From contig OZ024796.1 in NCBI GenBank assembly GCA_964017045.1, positions 19,367,510 to 19,431,509 on the forward strand: 64,000 nt of DNA, in the 5' to 3' direction. How positions within the stretch are numbered: position 1 is the stretch's first letter; each line of letters begins with the position of its first letter. Positions 1-11,050 of this stretch are shown in pieces. Both the position numbers and the translations under genes were made by a program. The notes under the pieces are model-generated. The model had not been told where the DNA came from. It was given only the letters and a program-made list of their open reading frames with translations, and ran no database searches. Origin of the DNA: Omphiscola glabra. Taxonomy: Eukaryota; Mollusca; Gastropoda; Lymnaeidae.

Positions 1-228
1 ATCGTCCACTTAAAGCAGTGCGATCTGAATGTATTTCCAGCTCTTTCCCAACAGAAAATATACACATCTTTTCGAAAATGTTTCTACTGATAGACTGTGT
101 ACATCAAAGTACATTGTTTTGACAGTCAAATAGCAAGAAAATATTTCATAAATATTCAATTCAAATCAGTACACTTATGAAAGATTATAAAATACTTTTT
201 TAAAACTATTTTTAAATAGGCATAACAT
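1..228. other. AT-rich unique lead-in
   Basis: No repeat, open frame or motif that I recognise. Ordinary AT-rich non-coding sequence at the window edge, so it may be part of something lying outside. Confidence 0.6.
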
Positions 229-301
229 CATAATGAAATCGTCATAACATCATCATCACACATTATCACACATCATAACACATCATCACACATCATCACA
301 A
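229..301. repeat. CAT/ACA simple repeat
   Basis: Imperfect run of ACATCATC and ACACATCA words, a short low-complexity tract. It has no fixed longer unit. Confidence 0.8.
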
Positions 302-403
302 CTATTGCACAGTATTATAATAAAATTGTAACATTAGCGAAACAAAGAAGACCGCAATTATTGCAGAGGTACTTGCTTCATTACACCGTCAATAAAACTT
401 TCA

Positions 404-672
404 TGTTGCCAGTGCCGGGTGCTAGTATATTCGGATGTTGTCAGTGTTTGGTGCTGGTATATTCAGATGTTGTCAGTGTTGGGTGCTAGTATATTTGTAC
501 ATTGGCAGTGTTGGGTGCTAGTATATTTGTCTGTTGGCAGTGTTGGGTGCTAGTATATTCAGATATTGTCAGTGTTCGGTGCTAGTATATTCAGATGTTG
601 TCAGTTTTGGGTGCTAGTATATTTGTATGTTGCCAGTGTTGGGTGCTAGTATATTTGTATATTGTCAGTGTT
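404..672. repeat. 32-bp minisatellite, about 8 copies
   Basis: Tandem units of 32 bp recognised by the constant word GGGTGCTAGTATATT. The three or four bases after this word alternate between CAGA/CGGA and TGTA/TGTC, so two unit subtypes are interleaved. No coding potential. Confidence 0.92.
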
Positions 673-1032
673 AAAATAATTTTCTAACACTATCTTTAAA
701 TTGTGTCAAAATGGAAAAAAAAAGAATTTCAAGTTTCATACAATTCATAAAACTAAATAACATACAGCACACAAAACTATAACATCACCAACTATAAAAA
801 CATGCAACACAGCTACACCAAAAACATACAACTTAACTATAGCAACAAAAAAAATGTTTAAAATAGTTTTAAAAAAAACAACTCCTTAGTGTAGAAAAAA
901 AAATAGAAAATTATTTTTTTGAAATTTCTCATAACTAGAACAAGAACACTGGCTACGACGATAATATAAAATAGAACCAGTCAATCCTATCTTATTTAAT
1001 CAAAGGCAAATTCGTTCAAAGTTTTAGAACTC
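673..1032. other. AT-rich intergenic stretch
   Basis: A-rich sequence with loose ACAAAACTATAACA-like words around 760-850 that could be a badly decayed array. No frame or element is recognisable. Confidence 0.5.
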
Positions 1033-1277
1033 CACCATAAGAACAGAACGGTTGAGAATATCACCATAAGAACAGAACGGTTGAGAATATCACCATAAGA
1101 ACAGAACGGTTGAGAATATCACCATAAGAACAGAACGGTTGAGAATATCACCATAAGAACAGAACGGTTGAGAATATCACCATAAGAACAGAACGGTTGA
1201 GAATATCACCATAAGAACAGAACGGTTGAGAATATCACCATAAGAACAGAACGGTTGAGAATACCACCATAAGAATA
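1033..1277. repeat. 29-bp minisatellite, about 8 copies
   Basis: Units carry CACCATAAGAACAGAACGG and repeat every 29 bp almost without change. Only the first and last copies diverge. The near identity indicates recent expansion or active homogenisation. Confidence 0.95.
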
Positions 1278-1734
1278 GGAGCATGATTTGAAATTATAAA
1301 ATTAGGACACTAATATTTCAAAAGGGAAACACTCCCTCTAAACTTGTTTAACGATGGATATTATCTAAACGACTCCGAGTACATAGATAATAAGCATAAT
1401 AAACCCCATTATTTTCTAATCTGACCTAAAGCCGTTCTTCTCACAACGTTAACTAAGTGTGAGGAACAAAGGGATTATTTTGTCTCACGTGCGTGGTCAT
1501 CTAGCTAAAAGGCTACTCCAAGGCAGATAACTAAAGGCTTTGCCAGATAAGATGATTGTAAGGTGCCCTAAGATGAGAGAGTGATGTCCCCTGTTCAATG
1601 AACATCTAACGACTAATGAGTGACAGGCTAATAATCTATCTACTTTATGTCAATGCCATCTCCCTTTCAAGACAAGTGGCACATTGATTCTTTTGTCACG
1701 TCATTTTGGTCTCAGATAAATGACCTAGATCTGG
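1278..1734. other. unique intergenic stretch
   Basis: Single-copy sequence between two arrays. No open frame of note, splice pattern or transposon motif was seen. Confidence 0.5.
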
Positions 1735-2360
1735 TAAAGCTAAACAAGAAGATGCCCTAATTCTGGAATAGCTGATATAAAAAATGCCCTAGGTCTGATA
1801 TAGTTAAACTAAAAGGTGTCTTGGGTCTTTATAGCAAAACGGGGCAAATGCTCTAGGTCTCGTTTAGCTGAACAGGAAAATGCCCTCTATCATGAATAGC
1901 TAAACTAGAAGATGCCCTAGGTATGATAGCTAAACTAGAAGATGCCCTAGGTATGATAGCTAAACTAGAAGATGCCTTGGTCTTTCTCTATAGCTAAACT
2001 AAGTGGTACCGTAGTTCTGGTATAGTTAAATTAAGAAACGAATACGCATGATATCGCTAAAGTAGAAGATGCCCTAGTTATGGTGTAGATACACAAGATG
2101 TTGCCCTAAGTCTGGAATAGTTAAAATAGACGGTTCCCTAGGTCTGGTATAGATAAACAAAAGATGCCTCAATTATGGCAAAGCTAAACCAGAAGATGCC
2201 CTAACTCAGGAAATAGCTAAACTCCAAGATGCCCTTATTGTGGCATGGCTAATCTGATGATTCTATAGTTCTGTATAGCTGAATCAGGAGATTCCCTCAT
2301 TCTGGAAGAGATAAATGAGACTTTGCGTTTTTGTCTGGTTTAGCGAAATTAGAATATGCC
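1735..2360. repeat. degenerate 30-32-bp minisatellite, about 20 copies
   Basis: Old, strongly diverged array whose best copies (1890-1980) repeat AGATGCCCTAGGTATGATAG at 30-bp spacing. Elsewhere the words GATGCCCTA and TAGCTAAACTA recur with indels, so unit length drifts to 31-32. Confidence 0.8.
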
Positions 2361-2365
2361 CTAAG

Positions 2366-3215
2366 ATGTGGTATATAGAGATGGGTCATGTGGTATGTAG
2401 AGGTAGGCCATGTGGTATGTAGAGATGGGTCATGTGGTACGTAGAGATGGGTCATGTAGTATGTGGAGATGGGTCATGTGGTATGTAGAGATGGGTCATG
2501 TGGTATGTAGAGATGGGTCATGTGGTATATAGAGATGGGTCATGTGGTATGTAGAGATGGGTCATGTGGTATGTAGAGATGGGTCATGTGGTATGTAGAG
2601 ATTGGTCATGTGGTATGTAGAGATGGGTCATGTGGTACGTAGAGATGGGTCATGTGGTATGTAGAGATGGGTCATGTGGTACGTAGAGATGGGTCATGTG
2701 GTATGTAGAGGTAGGCCATGTGGTATGTAGACGTAGGCCATCTGGTATGTAGAGGTAGGCCATGTGGTATGTAGAGGTAGGCCATGTGGTTTGTAGAGGT
2801 AGGCCATGTGGTATGTAGAGGTAGGCCATGTGTTATGTAGAGGTAGGCCATCTGGTATGTAGAGGTAGGCCATGTGGTATGTAGAGGTAGGCCATGTGGT
2901 ATGTAGAGGTAGGCCATGTGGTATGTAGAGGTAGGCCATCTGGTATGTAGAGGTAGGCCATGTGGTATGTAGACGTAGGCCATCTGGTATGTAGAGGTAG
3001 GCCATGTGGTATGTAGAGGTAGTCCATGTTTATGTAGAGGTAGGCCATGTTGTATCTAGAGGTGGGCCATGTGGTATGTAGAGGTAGGCCATGTTGTATG
3101 TAGACATGGGTTACGTGGTATGTAGACATGTGCTATTTGGTATGTAGACATGGGCCATGTGGTATGTAGACATGGACCATGTGGTATGTAAAGATGGTCC
3201 ATCTGATATGTAAAT
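2366..3215. repeat. 22-bp minisatellite, about 38 copies
   Basis: Units of 22 bp around CATGTGGTATGTAGAG. The left part uses GAGATGGGT, the middle part GAGGTAGGC, and the right end (after about 3040) is degraded with ACATGGG variants, so three homogenised blocks lie side by side. Three units make 66 bases, which is why long minus-strand frames rich in Thr, Tyr and His appear. I do not regard them as genes. Confidence 0.95.
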
Positions 3216-3574
3216 CATGCATTGTCTTGGGAAGTCAAGTGATGCACTACCAATGCCTTACAACATAGATTCCACTGAAAAGAGATCGGGGTCATTTCAA
3301 CCGTCATTGTACCCGCCTCGAGGCGCGTTGTCACAAAATCTCGGCTGACAGATTGCATACATTTCCTTGAGATTCTTTTGGTACAGCGATGCAATTTATT
3401 CCTTCAGCCTCTATTGGGGAGAGAGCTGACATCTGTTCCTCTGACATATGGTGTACATGTAGCTACATGCCACGGACTAGATATATGACCTGTACATAAG
3501 ACGCAAACTGGATGCATATCTTAAATTTTTACTTAAGACATGCTACAGGTCTGACATTATTTACCTATGAAAAA
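3216..3574. other. unique intergenic stretch
   Basis: Single-copy sequence with a small CpG-containing patch near 3310-3330. No frame, RNA or transposon motif was recognised. Confidence 0.5.
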
Positions 3575-3935
3575 GTCTGGAGACATGATATTAATACAAA
3601 TGGTATTGCAGATAAGACATTAGTACCGATGACATAGACTACAGATATGATATTAGCACACTTGACATAGACTGCAGATAGAATATTTGTAACTACAACA
3701 TAAACTGGGATATGATATTTGTACATATGACATAGACTGCAAATATCACATTAGTACCAATGACAGACTGCAGATATCACATTAGTACCGATGACATAGA
3801 CTGCAGATGTGATATTAGCACACTTGACATAGCCTGCAGATATAATATTTGTACCTATAACATAGACTGGGGATATGATATTTGTACCTATGACATAGGC
3901 TAGAGCTAAGTCATTTGTACTTATCACATTGCTGG
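3575..3935. repeat. degenerate ~33-bp minisatellite, about 10 copies
   Basis: Diverged units built from GACATAGACTGCAGATAT followed by GATATTTGTAC or CACATTAGTAC variants. Spacing is 30-34 bp. An ageing array without coding meaning. Confidence 0.8.
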
Positions 3936-4187
3936 CATCTGGCACACACCCTTGACTAGGTATTATAAGATGCATGTTGAGCAGGTCTCCAAAGGCAAAC
4001 TGTAAAGCAAGCATCTCATCACTTAAGCCAGATCTGAACTATTTGCGTCACCACAGCCATGGTTAGTTGCATGAAGACTGCGTCTTCAGCCTAAAGGTTG
4101 GCGGGCCTTTTAAACAAAAACAACTCTTAATTCTAGCCGAAGGGCGATTCGTGTCCATTGGTCTACGATTGATTCTATCTAACCTGT

Positions 4188-4203
4188 CCCCCCCCCCCCC
4201 CCC
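4188..4203. repeat. C16 homopolymer
   Basis: Uninterrupted run of sixteen C immediately upstream of the promoter-like block at 4211. One of about nine C or G runs of 10-19 bases in this window. Confidence 0.95.
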
Positions 4204-4210
4204 GGTGTGT

Positions 4211-4380
4211 CACGTGACTACTTTCAGCCAATGAAAACGTTTTCGAAAAAGAGTGTAATTTGAGATGAGCATAAATAGCCGTCTGGCGAAACCAATGACG
4301 TCGAAAAGTCTTCTTGACATGAACCAGGCAGATTCTTTGTGGAAAAGTTTCTCGACAAGAAACCAAGTTATCTCTGTAAG
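4211..4380 (+). promoter_or_regulatory. candidate promoter plus short first exon
   Basis: In order: E-box CACGTGAC at 4211-4218, CAGCCAAT at 4225-4232, a TATA-like ATAAATAG at 4271-4278, a second CCAAT overlapping a half CRE (TGACGTC) at 4293-4302, an ATG at 4319 and a splice-donor match CT|GTAAGT at 4374-4381. From the ATG to the donor there are exactly 19 codons without a stop. CCAAT-to-TATA spacing of about 43 bp fits a class II promoter with a start site near 4300. No downstream exon can be identified, because a 37-bp array follows at once. This is inference from motif order only and chance is a real alternative. Confidence 0.25.
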
Positions 4381-4404
4381 TACCATTTTAAAATGTAGTT
4401 GTTT

Positions 4405-4968
4405 CTTTTGATATATGTATTATTCAACTTCGTAATTGTTTCATTTGATATATGTGCTATTAAAAAATCATTTGATATGTGTGCTATTTAACGCTTTAGT
4501 TGCTTCATTTGATATATGTGCTATGTGAAATTGTATTTGCTTCATTTGATATATGTGCTATGTGAAATTGTATTTGCTTCATTTGATATATGTGCTATGT
4601 GAAATTGTATTTGCTTCATTTGATATATGTGCTATGTGAAATTGTATTTGCTTCATTTGATATATGTGCTATGTGAAATTGTATTTGCTTCATTTGATAT
4701 ATGTGCTATGTGAAATTGTATTTGCTTCATTTGATATATGTGCTATGTGAAATTGTATTTGCTTCATTTGATATATGTGCTATGTGAAATTGTATTTGCT
4801 TCATTTGATATATGTGCTATGTGAAATTGTATTTGCTTCATTTGATATATGTGCTATGTGAAATTGTATTTGCTTCATTTGATATATGTGCTATGTGAAA
4901 TTGTATTTGCTTCATTTGATATATGTGCTATGTGAAATTGTATTTGTTTCATCTGATATCTGTGTAAT
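4405..4968. repeat. 37-bp minisatellite, about 15 copies
   Basis: Units contain TTTGATATATGTGCTATGTG and repeat every 37 bp. Copies from about 4520 to 4940 are virtually identical. The first three and the last are diverged, the usual picture of an array homogenised in its centre and decaying at the edges. Confidence 0.96.
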
Positions 4969-5698
4969 TTTCTTCTTCTCTGCCCTTGTACTGACATCCG
5001 CTTGGTCTCTGTAGGCAAAGCATTCAAGAACTATTCAACATCTAATAAATATTCACGTTGATTCTATACAAACGGATGTCCTTCAAAATACACTCTTATA
5101 AATTAAAAATGTACATTTCTCTTTTACTAAAAATGAGAATATTTTTTTCTACTACCTGTGGAAATATGTTTACTCGCGTAATTATTTGGAATTAAAGATC
5201 GGCCGTTTTTCAAAACCAAGGTTATGTTTAACACACAGCAAGAATCTTTTCCCATTTGATTCAACACAGGAATTATTCACAATTTATAACGACTTACAAT
5301 GGCAATAATAATAGAAAATTGGTAAAAATAGCTGAAAATCTCATGAAAAAAAAACTTGAGATCATTACCTCCCTTAGACTGTATTTCTGCTGGACTTCCT
5401 GGACAATTTGAATATTCATGAGGGAAAAACAATAAGGTCGTTGAAAAGGCAAAGTGTGATCCCTTTGTAGCGCACCGCCTAATTGAAACTGTCCACACCA
5501 CTAGGCCAGACGTTCTGCTTACCACGTGACATTTAGCTCCGACCTTGTTGTTACCACGTGACATTTCGACACGTCCATCTAGTCAGATTGATAGTCTCCC
5601 TTCCCGCCACCATTCTGGACCCCTTGAGATAGCTGCCTTAAAATGGCAAACAATAATCAATTAAATATCAATTCTTGTACGTCCAAAATTGTAATATT
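4969..5698. other. unique stretch with paired CACGTGACATTT sites
   Basis: No array. Two copies of CACGTGACATTT at 5523-5534 and 5554-5565, 31 bp apart, followed by CCGCCACCATTCTGG near 5605. A minus-strand 95-codon frame (5277-5564) starts between the E-boxes but has no recognisable domain, and its lysine/phenylalanine-rich end looks non-coding. A regulatory role for the paired sites is possible but unproven. Confidence 0.35.
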
Positions 5699-5855
5699 GT
5701 TCATCTGCATTTGCTCATTCGGATGTTCATCTGCATTTGCTCATTCGGATGTTCATCTGCATTTGCTCATTCGGATGTTCATCTGCATTTGCTCATTCGG
5801 AGGTTCAGCTGCATTTGCTCATTCGGATGTTCAGCTGCACTTGCTCATTTGGAGA
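5699..5855. repeat. 26-bp minisatellite, 6 copies
   Basis: Units GTTCATCTGCATTTGCTCAT plus CGGA repeat at 26 bp. The last two copies change CATCTG to CAGCTG. The short frames across it are unit artefacts. Confidence 0.94.
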
Positions 5856-6043
5856 AGCGCACCTTGAAAACCCGCATTTCTAAATGTCTTCTTATTTTCT
5901 AACTTAGCATTTCCTCTTTAAAATAACTTTATTCCTAATGAATCTTGTATCCAGCTCACAAATTTGAAACTTTTCAAAATAAAATAAAATATAAATTAAA
6001 ATAAACAACTATTTATTGATGTCATTGTATGTATGTGATGCAT

Positions 6044-6368
6044 CGGTAGAAACAAGAGATCCTCCAGAGAAGATGGAGATGGATCGGCCATACACTCAGG
6101 AAACCTGCCTCCAGCATAACTAGACATGCCCTGAACTGGAACCCTCAAGGAAAACAGAAAAGAGGCAGGTCGAGGAACACTTGGCGCCGTGAAGTGGAAG
6201 CAGATACAAAGAAACTTGGCCACACTTGGGGGAAGCTGGAGAAATCAGCCCAGGATCGTGATGCCTCGTGGACTCTTGTAGGCCGCCTATGTCCTAGGAA
6301 GGATCACAGACGTCAATGAAGACCGGCTGCTGTTCATCGAGGACGAAGAAGCGAAAGAAGAAGTAGGA
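6044..6368 (+). mobile_element. LINE 3' end fragment (copy 1)
   Basis: Translation from about 6055 to 6318 gives the end of a non-LTR retrotransposon polyprotein: [19 protein letters not shown], then [20 protein letters not shown], ending in a stop near 6318. The same terminal region is at 46598-47098 with a near-identical 3' tail (CGGCTGCTGTTC...GAAGAAG), so they are sister copies. It is 5'-truncated, as is common for LINEs. The flanks share GATGCAT(C/T)GGT at 6037-6047 and 6369-6379, a plausible target-site duplication with one mismatch. An extra A near 6051 breaks the frame at the left end. The peptide is clearly LINE-derived; I do not assign a clade. Confidence 0.8.
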
Positions 6369-6379
6369 GATGCATTGGT

Positions 6380-6810
6380 CTATTTATCTACAACTTTTAA
6401 ATCATGTTTAAATAAAACAACCCCTAAAAACAATGGGGTTTTTTGTGTTGATAAATCCTTTATAAAATTTAATATCCGGCAATGGGAAGTGGGGCTGAAA
6501 AGTTGACAAAACATGCGTACAAGAAACGCACTTTATAAAAATCCCATTTAGTGCCCCTCTCCCCTCGCCGCCCCCAAAAAACGTATCCACATTTTTTTCC
6601 AGGCCCCTTAACTATAATGATATTCTAATGACCCACCCGCTTTTGCACCCCAAATTAATTTCACAAACTATTTCAGAAAAATAAAAAGAAAATATTAAGA
6701 ACCAAACGCTCTTGCGATATATTTCTATAAAGAATCTCATTTAGCCAATGTATTAGGAATTTTACTTGGTGAAATCGTGGCATCACATTTTTCTTCATCT
6801 TCCAGTGGAA
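6380..6810. other. AT-rich intergenic stretch
   Basis: Single-copy DNA with a few short A and T runs. Short frames here have no recognisable content. Confidence 0.5.
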
Positions 6811-7002
6811 AAACAAGAAATTAGTAAGGTTAAACCTGATAACCTGATTGCAGTCTCCCTGAAAAACAAGAAATTAGTAAAACACAGTAAGGTTAAACCT
6901 GATAACCTGATTGCAGTCTCCATGAAAAATAATAAATTAGTAAAACACAGTAAGGTTAAACCTGATAACCTGATTGCAGTCTCCCTGAAAAAACAAGAAA
7001 AC
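6811..7002. repeat. 63-bp minisatellite, 3 copies
   Basis: Three copies containing GTTAAACCTGATAACCTGAT. The first lacks about 12 bases. Because 63 is a multiple of three, a 79-codon frame runs through with a 21-residue repeat, but there is no sign that it is a gene. Confidence 0.9.
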
Positions 7003-7086
7003 TGACTGGGGGTTGGGGGGTGGGACTGAACATTCAGCTCGAAGGTTGGCGGGAAGTGGGTCAGTCAGTCGTCCGAAGATTTTGCC

Positions 7087-7512
7087 AGCAAGCCAGCCAC
7101 CAAACCTTCCAGCCACCAAATCAGCCAGCCACCAAACCAGCCAGCCACCAAACCAGCCAGCCACCAAATCAGCCAGCACCAAATCCGCCAGCCACCAAAC
7201 CAGCCAGCCACCAAATCAGTCAGCCACCAAACCAGCCAGTCACCAAACCAGCCAGCCACCAAACCAGCCAGTCACCAAACCAGCCAGCCACCAAACCAGC
7301 CAGTCACCAAACCAGCCAGTCACCAAACCAGCAAGCAGCAAATCAGCCAGCACCAAACCAGCCAGCCACCAAACCAGCCAGCCACCAAACCAGCCAGCCA
7401 CCAAACCAGCCAGCCACCAAACCAGCCAGCCACCAAACCAGCCAGTCACCAAACCAGCCAGCCACCAAACCAGCCAGCCACCAAACCAGCCAGCCACCAA
7501 ACCAGCCAGCAA
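7087..7512. repeat. 16-bp CA/CC-rich minisatellite, about 27 copies
   Basis: Units CAAACCAGCCAGCCAC (or CAGTCAC) in tandem. The plus strand has almost no G except in CAG, so the minus strand is G/T-rich with regularly spaced GG pairs. Long frames on both strands are a consequence of the stop-free unit. Confidence 0.96.
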
Positions 7513-7924
7513 CGGACAAGAGAGAAGTTAATAAATTAAAAAGTCATTTTGTGTTTCTCATTCTCGCACGTTAATCCATGTTTTGAGAATATTGTAATGC
7601 ATCCCAATCAAAATTATTTGCTAAAATTTTGTCATCCCTATTAAAATAATTACATGGAGTAATATATTCATCTTAAAGTTTGTCTCCTTAGTAACGCACC
7701 ACACACTTGAAGTATCCGATCTTTTGATTACGTAAATAAATGCCAATCATATCCGAGAATCAAAGTCTGTCAATAGCACAAGACTAATGAAATACTGTAC
7801 ACAAAAAAATCCTTATCTGATTGATTATCTGCGCGATTTATTAGGTATGTTGGTTACTGGAACTGACAATCAAGATATCTGAGTGATGAAGGTAAAGCCT
7901 ACTTGTAGGGAAGTATGTACATCA
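7513..7924. other. unique intergenic stretch
   Basis: Single-copy AT-rich DNA between two arrays with nothing recognisable. Confidence 0.5.
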
Positions 7925-7929
7925 TATCT

Positions 7930-8278
7930 GCCATAATATGTCACAGGATGCATTTACATAATATGTCACAGGACGCATTTACATATGTCATAGGATGCAT
8001 TTACATAATATGTCACAAGGTGCGTTTATATAATATGTTACATAGTGTATTGACATAATATGTCACAGGATGCATTTACATAATATGTCATAGGATGCAT
8101 TTACATAATATGTCACAGGATGCATTTACATAATATGTCATAGGATGCATTTACATAATATGTCACAAGGTGCGTTTATATATGATGTTACATAGTGTAT
8201 TGACATAATATGGCACATGATGCATGTACATAATATTTCAGAGAGTGCATTTACATAATATTTTAGAGAGTGTATTTA
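7930..8278. repeat. 25-bp minisatellite, about 14 copies
   Basis: Units ATAATATGTCACAGGATGCA plus TTTAC repeat at 25 bp. A variant with AAGGTGCGTTTATAT and CATAGTGTATTGAC occurs twice with the same order, hinting at a segmental duplication inside the array. Confidence 0.93.
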
Positions 8279-8307
8279 ACGGTAATTATATGAGTCAAAT
8301 GTATCGT

Positions 8308-8728
8308 TGTACAGTACCATAGGTGGCATTACTCCTGGTATGCAGACAATTGTACAGTACCACAGTTGGCAATACTTCCTGGTATGCATACAATTGTACA
8401 GTACCATAGGTGGCATTACTCCTGGTATGCAGACAATTGTACAGTACCATAGGTGGCATTACTCCTGGTATGCATACAATTGTACAGTACCATAGGTGGC
8501 ATTACTCCTGGTATGCAGGCAATTGTACAGTACCATAGGTGGCATTACTCCTGGTATGCATACAATTGTACAGTACCATAGGTGGCATTACTCCTGGTAT
8601 GCAGGCAATTGTACAGTACCACAGTTGGCAATACTTCCTGGTATGCATACACTTGTACAGTACCATAGGTGGCATTACTCCTGGTATGCATACAATTGTA
8701 CAGTGCCATAGGTGGCATTACCTCCTGC
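8308..8728. repeat. 43-bp minisatellite, about 10 copies
   Basis: Units with AATTGTACAGTACCATAGGT and TCCTGGTATGCA at 43-bp spacing. Copies alternate between GCATAC and GCAGAC/GCAGGC endings, so the array behaves partly as an 86-bp dimer. Two copies carry the variant CACAGTTGGCAATACTT. Confidence 0.95.
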
Positions 8729-8729
8729 A

Positions 8730-8752
8730 TGGTTCAGATTCATTACTGCAAT
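8730..8752. repeat. isolated copy of the 21-bp unit of array 9179
   Basis: GGTTCAGATTCATTACTGCA here matches the 21-bp unit that is tandemly amplified about 430 bp downstream, apart from one extra T. It is fused to the end of the 43-bp array. Confidence 0.75.
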
Positions 8753-8803
8753 AAAAAAATGTATGTGAGTTCGCGTGAAGCCTAGTGTGAATGTTTGGAA
8801 GAC

Positions 8804-8868
8804 GTTTGATGACGTACGTTGGATGACGTACGTTGGATGACGTACGTTGAATGAAGTTGGATGAAGTT
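8804..8868. repeat. 14-bp short tandem, about 4 copies
   Basis: Units GATGACGTACGTTG. Each holds the 8-base palindrome ACGTACGT. The last copies decay to GATGAAGTTG. Confidence 0.88.
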
Positions 8869-9178
8869 CGAAGCCCTACAGAAATCTAGTTTCCTTTCTT
8901 AAAATAGAATCAGCAATTTTTACTGTTGACAATTTGTTTAGGAGTATGACAGCGTCCTTGACCTACAAGCCCTAAGAATATCCCCCCCCCCTTTCCCATT
9001 GACCACTCAGATTTGAGAGAGTAACTCTGACAGCATGGGAAGGTAACTCGTGTTAACCAGGCGATTCCCAGGGGCGGCACGTGCGAGGTGCCGTTAACTT
9101 ACTTAGTGACAACATCGAAATTAAGTCAGGATTTCAGGGAATGAATCCGTGCCTTCCCTTATATTCCGGAAGTCAAGC
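8869..9178. other. unique stretch with a C10 run
   Basis: Single-copy sequence with a C-run at about 8982-8991. Nothing else was recognised. Confidence 0.5.
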
Positions 9179-9470
9179 CTGGTCAGATTCATTACTGCAA
9201 TGGTCAGATTCATTACTGCACTGGTCAGATTCATTTTTGCAATGGTCAGATTCATTACTGCACTGGTCAGATTCATTACTGCACTGGTCAGATTCATTAC
9301 TGTACTGGTCAGATTCATTACTGCAATGGGCAGATTCATTACTGCAATGGTCAGATTCATTACTGCAATGGTCAGATTCATTACTGCATGGTCAGATTCC
9401 TTACTGCACTGGTCAGATTCATTACTGCACTGGTCAGATTCATTACTGCACTGGTCAGATTCATTACAGG
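9179..9470. repeat. 21-bp minisatellite, about 14 copies
   Basis: Units TGGTCAGATTCATTACTGCA plus one base at 21 bp. One copy near 9388 lacks two bases. Divisible by three, hence frames on both strands that I reject as genes. Confidence 0.95.
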
Positions 9471-9796
9471 TAAAAGCATGTAAATAGGCAGGTTAGTGCA
9501 TGCAAATAGACAAGTATGTGCATGTAAATGGTCAAGTTAGTGCATGTAAATGGTCAGGTTAGTGTATGTAAATAGACAGAAAAGTTCTTGGAAATAGACA
9601 GGCTAGTTCATGTAAATAGACAGATAAGGTCATGTAAATAGACATGTTAGTGTATGTAATGGACAGGTTAGTGTGTGTAAATAGACAAGTTAGTGTGTGT
9701 AAATAGACAAGTTCGTTCATGTAAATAGATAGGTTAGTGCAGGTAAAAGGACAGGTTAGTGCATGTAAATGGACAGGTTAGTGTATGTAAAAAGAA
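9471..9796. repeat. 22-bp minisatellite, about 15 copies, diverged
   Basis: Units ATGTAAATAGACAGGTTAGT plus GC or GT. It follows directly on the previous, unrelated array without intervening unique DNA. Confidence 0.9.
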
Positions 9797-10039
9797 GGTT
9801 TTTAAAGTTGCTGTAAAGCGTCGATATATTCCTCATAAAGGAACACATAACTCCTTTAAAAAGGAAAAGTAAATGATTGTTAAGATCCCACTCACCTCTC
9901 TTAATGGCCTTAAAACTGGATGAAATAGAATAAATAGCTATTAATAAAGAGTGAAGTCTAGATCGATATGTCGGTATGTCTGTATGTGACATACAACACA
10001 ATAGTAGCTACGCAACTCCCAAATATGTACGTTATTGCT

Positions 10040-10243
10040 TCACGTGATTTATATACATGATTTCTATACGTTATTTCGATACGTTATTTCTTTACATGAT
10101 TTCTATACATGATTTCTATACGTGATTCTATACATGATTTCTATACGTGATTCTATACATAATTCTATATGTGATTTCTATGCGTGATTTCTCTAAGTGA
10201 TTTCTATACGTTATTAATATATGTTATTTCTATACGTGATTTC
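10040..10243. repeat. 14-16-bp minisatellite, about 13 copies
   Basis: Units GATTTCTATACGTGATT or the shorter GATTCTATACAT, with variable length. Confidence 0.88.
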
Positions 10244-10747
10244 TTAAAAATTGAGAAACATGGAGCTTTTCAGCCAGATTTGGCCGGTTTTTTCCCATTG
10301 CAAAAAATGCAAGTCTGACGAATCCATATAAATTAATCAAAGCATTGATCCGCACTGTTCTACTCGATCACTCTCCAACGACTTAACACTTAGCAGTCCC
10401 AAACCCCTTGACACGCCAGGTCGGTTTGAAGAAAACTCTCACCCTCGGACCAGCCATCTTGTGTTCCCCCCACAGCGTCGGTTGACACCACGAGTTGGTT
10501 CCTCGTGAGTGCCAGTAGCCAGGCGAGCTAGAACCCATTGGGGGCCTCTGACGCTCTCTCACCAAACGTTTCCTATGGATTGAAGTGTTTTATTTTTCAG
10601 ATGGATATCATGTAAGTTTTGTCGCCTGTTCATTTCGAAGGATGATTTTTGGTGGCCATAGTTATGTGAAACTAAATATTATTTTCTTGTGGCCGTCTGA
10701 AGATGATTGCTAACTTATGGTTTCTGTTAACTTATCTAATGGTATGT
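10244..10747. other. unique, moderately GC-rich stretch
   Basis: Between about 10370 and 10570 the base composition is less AT-rich than its surroundings. A 60-codon minus-strand frame is present, but the peptide is not recognisable. It could be an unrecognised dispersed element. Confidence 0.4.
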
Positions 10748-11050
10748 GTTAACTGGTGGTGTGTGTTAAGTTTGTTTATTTATAAAGGGATTTGTGTTTT
10801 GTTTTGTTTTGGTATAGTGAGGGTATGAATTTCGATTGGGCTTGTGTAAGAGGGGCATATTTTTTGTTTTGGCTTGTGTAAGAGGTTATAGGTTTTGTTT
10901 TGGCTTGTGTTTTGTTTTTTATTGGTGTAATGAGGGTATGAGTTTCGATTTGGCTTGCGTAAGAGGTTATGTGTCTGTTTTGGGTTGTGTAAGAGGGTAT
11001 GTGTTTTGTTTTGGGTAGTGTAAGAGGGTACATGTTTTGGGTATGTATTT
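10748..11050. repeat. degenerate ~31-bp G/T-rich minisatellite, about 9 copies
   Basis: Recurring GGCTTGTGTAAGAGG and TGTTTTGTTTTGG words with irregular spacing. The plus strand is nearly all G, T and A. Confidence 0.75.

Noticed and set aside
1033..1277. CRISPR-like direct repeats
   Set aside because: Units abut directly with no unique spacers, there are no cas genes, and the genome is eukaryotic. The same holds for all other arrays.
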